NCBI RefSeq assembly: GCF_900169065.1
Contig: NZ_FXZB01000028.1
Span: forward strand, 1 to 40,642
Direction of reading: 5' to 3'
DNA length: 40,642 bases
Origin: Brevibacterium aurantiacum
GTDB lineage: Bacteria > Actinomycetota > Actinomycetes > Actinomycetales > Brevibacteriaceae
This document shows, piece after piece, positions 35,286-40,642 of the stretch. Numbering within the stretch: the stretch's first letter is position 1; each line of letters opens with the position of its first letter. Made by a program: the position numbers and the translations under genes. The notes under the pieces were generated by a model. It was given only the letters and a program-made list of their open reading frames with translations, was not told the origin of the DNA and did no database searches.

Positions 35286-36263
35286 TCACTCCTCGTGATA
35301 CCAGATCTGCGGGTATCCCGTTCCAGACGTTGGAGAGCACTCTGGACAGCGCGGGACTCGCAATACGCGGTGGTTCGACATTTCAAAGCCCTCTAGCCCG
35401 TACGTCACATCGACGAAACCGCCGACAGGTGCCTGCCCTTGAGCTCCGTCGAGCGCGAGATGGGTCAGCATGGCGTCCGCCAATATCGACACCATCATGG
35501 AAGTCATTGCAGGCTGACTGTCGAAGCGGTCTTGTCGAGAAGGGGCGGACTGACCGTTCCTCTCGATATCAGCAAGTACAGGTTCGCGGATGGTACTGCC
35601 GGCGCGCAGGCGCAGGCACTTGTAGCAGGCAGACTGGTTCGGGTAGAACCAGGGGCCGACCCGGAATCGACCGCCGCGAGCAGGTGTGACCGGTGCCCAA
35701 ACCCGAATCTCGGAATCAAGCGCCATTGAGTTTGCGGCATCGAGGATCGGATCATGCTCGTCGGAAGCAACGACGAGCATTAAGTCTGCCAATGCGTCGG
35801 TCGGCAGCTCAGCAACGACCTGGGGTTCCGCAATCGGGTACAGTTTTAATAGCGATTTCAGGTGTTCCACAACAGACGAACCGCTTCTGTCGACGATGGT
35901 CACAGAGGCCGTCTTCAGCCGCTCGGCGATGTCTTCGAAAGTGACGAGACCACCACTGCGATTCGCCAGCGACACGATTGTGTCCGGCCAACGGGTGCGC
36001 TCGGACGACACGAGAATTTCGGACTCAGCAAGGATCTCAAACGCTGATTGGAGCCTGTCGATGTCACTTTCTGCAAGGTCGTCACTCGAATTCGGAGCGG
36101 TCAACTCTTCGTTTGTTGACATCACTTCTGAGATGAAGGGCCAAAGAGCGTCATCGGACAGACTGTAGGTGTTCGCCGCGGCTTCGATAACGACGCGATC
36201 GCTGTTGCGGGAGACCCGAAGGTCTGGATTGACCTGATAGATCTGAGATTCAGTCACTATCAT
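35286..36263 (-). CDS. E1-like cyclodehydratase partner (TOMM C protein)
   Basis: A 325-residue ocin-ThiF-like protein. Two Cys pairs, CYKC (213-216) and CPEC (306-309), form the structural zinc site of TOMM C proteins. The N-terminal 90 residues are the peptide-clamp (RRE) region that recruits the leader. ATG 36263 overlaps the upstream gene's stop (ATGA). It presents the precursor to the YcaO protein. Corresponds to PznC. Confidence 0.87.
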   Translation of the reverse strand: MIVTESQIYQVNPDLRVSRNSDRVVIEAAANTYSLSDDALWPFISEVMSTNEELTAPNSSDDLAESDIDRLQSAFEILAESEILVSSERTRWPDTIVSLANRSGGLVTFEDIAERLKTASVTIVDRSGSSVVEHLKSLLKLYPIAEPQVVAELPTDALADLMLVVASDEHDPILDAANSMALDSEIRVWAPVTPARGGRFRVGPWFYPNQSACYKCLRLRAGSTIREPVLADIERNGQSAPSRQDRFDSQPAMTSMMVSILADAMLTHLALDGAQGQAPVGGFVDVTYGLEGFEMSNHRVLRVPRCPECSPTSGTGYPQIWYHEE

Positions 36264-36970
36264 TGCCTCATTTCTTTTTTGGCGTTGACATAGGTTCGGA
36301 GGTCTTCGATGGCTTCCGCGCAATTGGATTCGTCGCCTGGCTCTTTCGACACGACGAGTTGCTGAGCGGCGATCACGCGTTCGCTCAGGTCGGGGGCCAT
36401 TCCCGAAGCAACCATGACGTCATAGAGATCAACGGGTTTCACGCCCTCCGAGGCGGTGTCCTGGCCGAGTTCAGATTTCAGGGCTTCGATGACCGATTTC
36501 GCAGGGACGGTCGAAGGCACCCCGCTTGAACGAACAGGACTTCCTGAAGAAGTGGACTGGAGCGCAGCTTGCACCAGTTCGTTGCGCTGACGCCGGCTGA
36601 TGAGGCTGATCTGTTTGGCCGGTTCAACGAGGCAGAAGGCCCTGTACTCAATAGTCTGGTCTATGTCATCGTCCCAGTCTTCGGCGGATCGGGGGAGATT
36701 GAGTACCTGGGCTCCACCGAACTCCGACAACGTGGATTCAATGTCGTCCTGCCACGAAATGTAGTCCGCGGCCCATTCAGAGATACTTTCGGCGACTCGC
36801 TCTGGGCGGATCAGCAATCGAGCATCTGAGCTTGCTGCAGCGCCTAACTGTTCCCTCAACTCTTCCCGGTTGAGCGTCACTGCGTCGACCACTGCGACGG
36901 ATTTGGCTCCGCCGAAATCGCCGACGAGCTCAGCGATGTGTTGTCGAGACCCGATGTAGGTGACTGTCAC
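36260..36970 (-). CDS. TOMM cluster protein, J-like, function unknown
   Basis: A 236-residue acidic soluble protein without motifs I recognise. It starts at GTG 36970, two bases after the methyltransferase, and overlaps the C gene by four bases. In plantazolicin clusters an uncharacterised protein (PznJ) lies next to the C gene, so this is a positional equivalent. The sequence match was not checked. The segment AAKSVIEALKSELGQ-like helix at the C-terminal side hints at a helical scaffold. Confidence 0.6.
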   Translation of the reverse strand: MTVTYIGSRQHIAELVGDFGGAKSVAVVDAVTLNREELREQLGAAASSDARLLIRPERVAESISEWAADYISWQDDIESTLSEFGGAQVLNLPRSAEDWDDDIDQTIEYRAFCLVEPAKQISLISRRQRNELVQAALQSTSSGSPVRSSGVPSTVPAKSVIEALKSELGQDTASEGVKPVDLYDVMVASGMAPDLSERVIAAQQLVVSKEPGDESNCAEAIEDLRTYVNAKKEMRQ

Positions 36971-36972
36971 GT

Positions 36973-37668
36973 TTATGCCTTCCGGTAGTGGATAAGGAAC
37001 AGGTTGCCGTAGTTCGAGGTGGCGCCGTCTGACGGAACGATCGCATCGCTTTTGTCTTCGAATATTGATACGTCAGCGCCCGGAAGCGAAGTTCGGCAAA
37101 TGGCGTCGACATCTTCGCGCGTAAGTGAAACGTTGTGCTGGTCAATGAGGAACTGGCTCAACTTTTCATCGGCTGAACGCATGAGGCGAGGGCCGACGCG
37201 CATGAGGTCGACGATGAGCAGATGCCCGCTGGGGCGGAGTCGTCCGCGCAGTTCAGCGCAACGGCGAGCCGGGTCGTCCCAGAGTGCAACATTGAGAGAT
37301 GAAACGATGACGTCTGCACAATGCACAGTTGAGGGGATACCCTCGACGCTTGCTCGAACGAACTGCACGTTGTCGGGGCTCTTGACTGTATTGGTATGCA
37401 AGTCGGAGCCGTCTGGATCAATCCCGATATAGCTGTTGAAATCGTCGATAAGCGTTGCGAGGATGCCCTCTCCGCAGCCGATGTCGATGATGTCAGGAGT
37501 GTCGAGGCCGAGGTCTGCGATCTTGTCGGCGACAAAGGCGGAATAGAGCGGTTCGACTTTCGCGTCGTGCGCTCGGGCAATCGGCACAAGGTCAGGCTGT
37601 TGATACCAACAGCGGGCGCGTTCTCGTGAAGAGTCAACCTCCGGCCTCAGATCAGATGTATTACCCAC
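36973..37668 (-). CDS. SAM-dependent methyltransferase (PznL-like N-terminal Arg methylase)
   Basis: A 231-residue class I methyltransferase: motif I DIGCGEGILATL (residues 61-72), followed by YIGIDPDG and a motif IV region VIVSSLNVALWDD. In plantazolicin biosynthesis the corresponding enzyme adds two methyl groups to the amino group of the N-terminal Arg after leader removal. The core here also starts with Arg, so the same role is inferred. GTG 37668 is two bases after the membrane-protein stop. Confidence 0.82.
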   Translation of the reverse strand: MGNTSDLRPEVDSSRERARCWYQQPDLVPIARAHDAKVEPLYSAFVADKIADLGLDTPDIIDIGCGEGILATLIDDFNSYIGIDPDGSDLHTNTVKSPDNVQFVRASVEGIPSTVHCADVIVSSLNVALWDDPARRCAELRGRLRPSGHLLIVDLMRVGPRLMRSADEKLSQFLIDQHNVSLTREDVDAICRTSLPGADVSIFEDKSDAIVPSDGATSNYGNLFLIHYRKA

Positions 37669-37670
37669 AA

Positions 37671-38237
37671 CTAGTCCGCCACCGCAGGGTTCCCGGCGCG
37701 GAAGGAGGGATCACCCGCTCGTCTCCGGGCCTCGGCCTTCTTCGCTCGTCGCGGCCCGATGAACCACCACATTGCAGGAATGAACACCGCAACAATCGCC
37801 CAATAGATCAGCCAAAACGACCCTTGTATGCCAGCAACGATTATGCCGAGACCGAGAAGGATGAGGCTAATCAGTGATGCGAGACAGGTGCGCCGCCAGG
37901 TAGACAAGGCAGTCTGGTGCGCGGACTCGTCAGCATCTGCATTAACGGGCCGACCGAACCGCTTGGCGATCTTCTTATCGAGAGATTTGATGATCGTCGG
38001 CCCCAACGCGATTGAGTAGCCAATGTAGATGGCAGAAAGACCATGTAGGAAGTTCGATGATCGTCCCGTACTGAGGTCGATATAGGTGAGAATCAATAGG
38101 GCTAAGTCGACAACCGGAGTGGCTAGGAGCAATCCCGCTCCGATGCGTGGCGCCTTGAGCGCATATCGCACCAGCAGGCCGGCCACCAGTAGTACCCAGA
38201 ACAGAATTTCGGCAGTCGCAATGGCAATGAGAAGCAC
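37671..38237 (-). CDS. Polytopic membrane protein of the TOMM cluster
   Basis: A 188-residue protein with five hydrophobic segments (about residues 3-24, 30-53, 65-82, 118-137, 143-160), a loop rich in Asp/Glu/Lys between the third and fourth, and a basic tail. GTG 38237 follows GGAGG. It lies between the precursor and the methyltransferase, so it is probably an immunity or export factor, but no ATPase is seen nearby. I do not recognise the family with certainty. Confidence 0.7.
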   Translation of the reverse strand: MLLIAIATAEILFWVLLVAGLLVRYALKAPRIGAGLLLATPVVDLALLILTYIDLSTGRSSNFLHGLSAIYIGYSIALGPTIIKSLDKKIAKRFGRPVNADADESAHQTALSTWRRTCLASLISLILLGLGIIVAGIQGSFWLIYWAIVAVFIPAMWWFIGPRRAKKAEARRRAGDPSFRAGNPAVAD

Positions 38238-38290
38238 GCTTCACGCCTCCAGGTGCGTAGATTTTCGAGCCTAGTTGGCCGTGTGAAACT

Positions 38291-38328
38291 GCTGGGCACC
38301 CGACCTGAATCAGCGCCGGATGCCCAGC
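38291..38328 (-). terminator. Attenuator hairpin after the precursor gene
   Basis: GCTGGGCATCC and GGGTGCCCAGC (read on the minus strand) pair as an 11-bp stem with one G-U pair and a 16-base loop. It starts 15 bases after the precursor stop and ends 54 bases before the next gene. No U-run follows. It could stop most transcripts after the precursor or protect the 3' end, making more precursor than enzyme mRNA. Confidence 0.65.
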
Positions 38329-38342
38329 AACTTCTTACGGAA

Positions 38343-38483
38343 TCATCCGCCCGAGCAGCAGCAGCACGGGAGGGTCGTGCAGGAGCAGCGTGCGGCCGTG
38401 GGCTCGAACGCCTGAACCTCAGACACGATCTTCGAAGAGTCAGTCGAAACCGCTGGAGGCAACTTGCTAATTAGCGTGGACAT
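38343..38483 (-). CDS. Plantazolicin-type TOMM precursor peptide
   Basis: A 46-residue peptide starting at ATG 38483, with AAGGAG 7 bases upstream. The longer open frame to 38579 precedes the SD and is not used. The leader ends FEPTAA, and the core is RCSCTTLPCCCCSGG. Plantazolicin's precursor ends FEPMAARCTCTTIISSSSTF, so the FEPxAARCxCTT block is conserved. Ten cyclisable residues lie in two runs of five (CSCTT and CCCCS), as in plantazolicin (CTCTT and SSSST). The final two residues are GG instead of F. The enzymes follow in the same direction. Confidence 0.93.
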   Translation of the reverse strand: MSTLISKLPPAVSTDSSKIVSEVQAFEPTAARCSCTTLPCCCCSGG

Positions 38484-38849
38484 TTGCTTCTCCTTCTTCC
38501 TTGATTCCAGTACGGAACTTCCGCACCAGTGTGCGCTTCGCACGTGAAACAAACTGTCAGGCTTCAAAGTGGATTGCAATTATTGAATATTGAAAAACCA
38601 CAAGACGCGTCGAGGTCATTCATTCGTGGTTAAGATTGTGTTCGATTCAGGCGTTCGGGTCAGGTCGATCATCAATAGCATCTAGGAAGGCAAATTGCCC
38701 GAAAGGCCGCAAATTCCGCAATGGAATCCGCAATTTGAGGAGAATTAGATTTATCCTTCAACGAAATTGGTTGTTGAGTAAACTCTCAGGTTCGGCGGTG
38801 ATTTTCGCTAAGGGCCAGCACCTCGAACCTCATCGCTGAATCCGCTTCA
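38484..38849. other. AT-rich leader and promoter region of the TOMM operon
   Basis: About 365 bases with markedly lower GC than the rest. No gene is supported; short frames are chance. It must hold the promoter of the precursor operon. I see no clear -35/-10 pair or operator, and no cluster regulator gene is in the window. Confidence 0.5.
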
Positions 38850-39529
38850 TTACTCCCACACAAATGAGCCATCGTCCCCGACTCGGAAATCGGTCTCCGG
38901 CCACATGGTGCGACCGTCCGAGTAGCGCAACTGCGCCCCATCAAGCCGACCAGCTGCCAGTTCTGTTTCGATTCCAACGCTGCCGCGCTGCTCGAAGCCG
39001 ACACCGCCGAGGCCGGACGAACCGAGACCCTGCCCGACAGAGCACATGCCGGTCGTGCGCGATCCCTCGCCGTCGCCGGTCACCGCGACATCACCAGAGT
39101 GTGCGAGATCCAATCGCCCAGTGCCGCTTTGCCCTCGACCTGAGCCGACGGTGAGATGCTCTCAGGGGTGAACGTCCGATCTGCGGCCTCGACAGCTTCG
39201 GCGTGGCTGTCGTACTCGTCCAGATAGGCTCCCCGAGCCATTTCGGGACGGTAGTGGACAAACCTGTCGCAGAACTCGTTCGGCTGATTATCGGTGCCGG
39301 GCACCGGCGGCAGATGCTGGGTGCCATGCACTTCCAGACGCTTGCGCAGCAGACGCTGGCGTCGGTGGCATTGAACGTACCGGGATCCAATTCGTTGTGG
39401 CAGGTCACCGCCGGCGTCTGCTCCCACACCTGCTCGATCGCTTCATTGCCATCCGGGGCATTGTCGAGGGTGCGGGCGGGCCCCAACGACAACGCAAGAC
39501 CTGTAACCGGCTCAGGTGAGGTCCAGTCA
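38850..39529 (-). pseudogene. Decayed coding debris (minus strand)
   Basis: Overlapping open frames such as RFVHYRPEMARGAYLDEYDS (near 39250) and a Gly-rich segment near 38900-39100 have coding-like composition but shift frame repeatedly. No family is recognised. They follow directly on the SDR remnant and seem to derive from one or more dead genes. Confidence 0.45.
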
Positions 39530-40003
39530 TCGCCTTGCCGGAAAACGTGGACGGGCATCGACTTCGTCATCGCTGTCTCGACGACACCGGGAGCCACCTC
39601 GAAGATCCGCAGTCCCTTGTCGTGACCAAAACGAACAATCGAATAGGCGATTCGGAACAATGCCGCCTTCGACGCCGAATACACTGCCTGCGCCGGCGTG
39701 CCCTGACCCAAGGTGAGTTCGATGATCCGGCTAGGACGGCAGCCCTCGGCGCCTGCCTGCCATCAGCACCGGAGCGAACACGTTGATTAACTACGCAACC
39801 CCGACCACATTCGCTTCGACGACACCCTTGATGCTCTCAGGGTCAGCGTCCCACAACGCCACCTCCGTCGACTCGATCCGCCCAGCATTGTTGATGAGCA
39901 CCTGCGGGCGCCTGCCCGTCTCCGCCTCCACCGCAGCCACGGACTCCCGCAGCGCTTTCACCACGGCGATGTCATCGGTGCGCAGCCCGACTCCGGTTCG
40001 CAT
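39530..40003 (-). pseudogene. Short-chain dehydrogenase (SDR), broken
   Basis: The minus strand carries the middle and C-terminal parts of a classical SDR: LINNAGRIESTEVALWD (NNAG motif), VEANVVGVA, then after a TAG and frameshift NVFAPVLMAG, then after another shift SRIIELTLGQGTPAQAVYSA and YSASKAAL with the catalytic Tyr-Lys. The N-terminal nucleotide-binding TGxxxGIG part is missing. At least two lesions make it a pseudogene. After about residue 55 of the last segment the reading runs into unrelated debris. Confidence 0.82.
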
Positions 40004-40014
40004 GTGGCGATCTG

Positions 40015-40095
40015 ATCGGTCTCGACGGTGAAATCGAGTCTGTTGGTCTCAGCGATCTGGCGGAAGGTGTCAGACAGCGCCCGAGGATTCGGCCT
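40015..40095 (-). pseudogene. Possible sensor-kinase fragment
   Basis: About 25 residues, DTFRQIAETNRLDFTVETD, resemble the segment after the phospho-acceptor helix of hybrid histidine kinases. It is too short to be sure. Confidence 0.3.
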
Positions 40096-40190
40096 TGCTG
40101 CTATTGCCCCAGCCTCCGGGCATCTCCGCATCGCCGGACAAGGTGCCTGCGTTGTGGTAAAGCTGGTGCGGCGTCGAGGCAGTCACGCAC

Positions 40191-40322
40191 TCATGTACGG
40201 AGATCGGTCTCGTGGTCCCACCAGAGACCTCTCCCCTGCCGGCCATCGACTCGGTCGATTCACATGTGGCGGCGATCGTGGAGTGGATGATGGCGGAGGA
40301 GACTGCACTCACAAAGGCGTGA
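40191..40322 (+). pseudogene. 3' end of an aspartate/glutamate racemase paralogue
   Basis: About 43 codons read SCTEIGLVVPPETSPLPAID through VEWMMAEETALTKA to a stop. They match the last 33 codons of the racemase at 31203-31895 at roughly 85 percent of bases, and include the catalytic Cys. The tail extends seven residues beyond that protein, so this is a remnant of a separate paralogue and not a recent copy. Confidence 0.8.
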
Positions 40323-40394
40323 GTACGTGAACCCTCCGTAAACATCGGAGGCAGAGAGCAACGAAGTCGGTTGTCACCCCTCTACAGTCGATGC

Positions 40395-40516
40395 ATGACG
40401 AATCCACGGCACCCGAATCTCGGCAGCGATACTTGGAAGGCGTTCTTGGTCATCGTCGGAGCGTGGCTCCTGGCGGCGATTGGACTCTTCAATGAGTGGT
40501 TGCTGGCTCCTGATTG
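40395..40516 (+). pseudogene. Membrane-protein gene cut by an IS element
   Basis: From ATG 40395, 40 codons read MTNPRHPNLGSDTWKAFLVI followed by a hydrophobic helix (VGAWLLAAIGLFNEWLLAP). The frame then runs into the IS terminus at 40516. It is the 5' part of a small membrane-protein gene interrupted by the insertion; the rest may lie beyond the IS, outside the window. Confidence 0.6.
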
Positions 40517-40642
40517 GGTGAGTCCCATAGAGTGGTGGCATTCCCACCAGGGACTTCACCCCCAAAAATGTGAAGAACCATCGTGGGATCCCGCTAGTAG
40601 TTCCGCCAAGAACCTCACGAAAGGCATCCCACGATGGCTGAC
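40516..40642 (+). mobile_element. Insertion sequence, left end (runs off the window)
   Basis: The first 76 bases match the solo end at 7626-7702. They are followed by a perfect 12-bp inverted repeat (CCATCGTGGGAT at 40578-40589, ATCCCACGATGG at 40626-40637) and an ATG at 40634 preceded by GAAAGG, probably the transposase start (MAD...). The family cannot be told from this part. Confidence 0.65.

Noticed and set aside
35284..35386. Longer N-terminus for the YcaO protein
   Set aside because: It would overlap the E1-like gene by about 100 bases; GAGGAG before ATG 35284 marks the better start.
38343..38579. 78-codon version of the TOMM precursor
   Set aside because: The Shine-Dalgarno before ATG 38483 lies inside this longer frame, and the plantazolicin-like leader begins at 38483.
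1..40642. CRISPR arrays, rRNA and tRNA genes
   Set aside because: I looked for regularly spaced repeats, tRNA arms and conserved rRNA stretches and saw none.

Overview
The window looks like chromosomal DNA of a high-GC actinobacterium, most probably a Brevibacterium-like organism. The evidence is the GC-rich codon use, a primary-type sigma region 2 and 4, a SWIM/SNF2 pair, a TRAP transporter, and above all a plantazolicin-type azole peptide cluster whose precursor core I associate with Brevibacterium relatives. This is inferred from gene content; no rRNA or tRNA is present. Much of the window is accessory DNA: toxin-antitoxin loci, standalone helicases and a nuclease, IS fragments and pseudogenes are interleaved with ordinary metabolic genes.

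Layout. 149-3361: large SF2 helicase with a DEFQ Walker B box. 3.4-4.4 kb: IS5-type transposase debris, a broken HEPN gene and its intact HTH-nucleotidyltransferase (MNT) antitoxin. 4715-7423: one protein joining a complete XPB/RadD-like SF2 helicase to a nearly complete sigma-70 factor, the most unusual gene here. 7.6 kb: solo IS end. 7865-11153: three translationally coupled genes (antitoxin, zeta-like kinase toxin, 2OG-Fe(II) oxygenase). 11.2-14.4 kb: membrane-anchored beta-propeller-like protein and a patatin phospholipase. 14.7-18.6 kb: SNF2 helicase and SWIM zinc-finger protein. 18.8-20.0 kb: MFS exporter. 20.1-21.5 kb: Xre/RES toxin-antitoxin pair. 21.5-22.1 kb: a second MNT antitoxin with a HEPN stub. 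22.2-24.2 kb: UbiB/ABC1 kinase-like protein. 24.5-25.7 kb: PD-(D/E)XK nuclease-like protein, then ISL3 transposase debris.

26.5-31.9 kb: a TRAP-type carboxylate transporter (DctQ, DctM, DctP) coupled to a LysR regulator, with a divergently transcribed aspartate/glutamate-type racemase. A perfect palindrome with a T-N11-A LysR box lies between the two arms, suggesting an amino-acid or dicarboxylate uptake and racemisation module.

32.5-38.5 kb, all minus strand: a compact TOMM biosynthesis operon. It contains a 46-residue precursor (core RCSCTTLPCCCCSGG), a membrane protein, an N-methyltransferase, a J-like protein, the E1-like cyclodehydratase partner, the YcaO cyclodehydratase, the SagB-type dehydrogenase and a CPBP protease. 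Most neighbours overlap or lie within a few bases. Together they would make a linear polyazole peptide of the plantazolicin class. The right end (38.85-40.6 kb) is a graveyard of SDR, racemase and other fragments, ending in a membrane-protein gene cut by an IS element that runs off the window.
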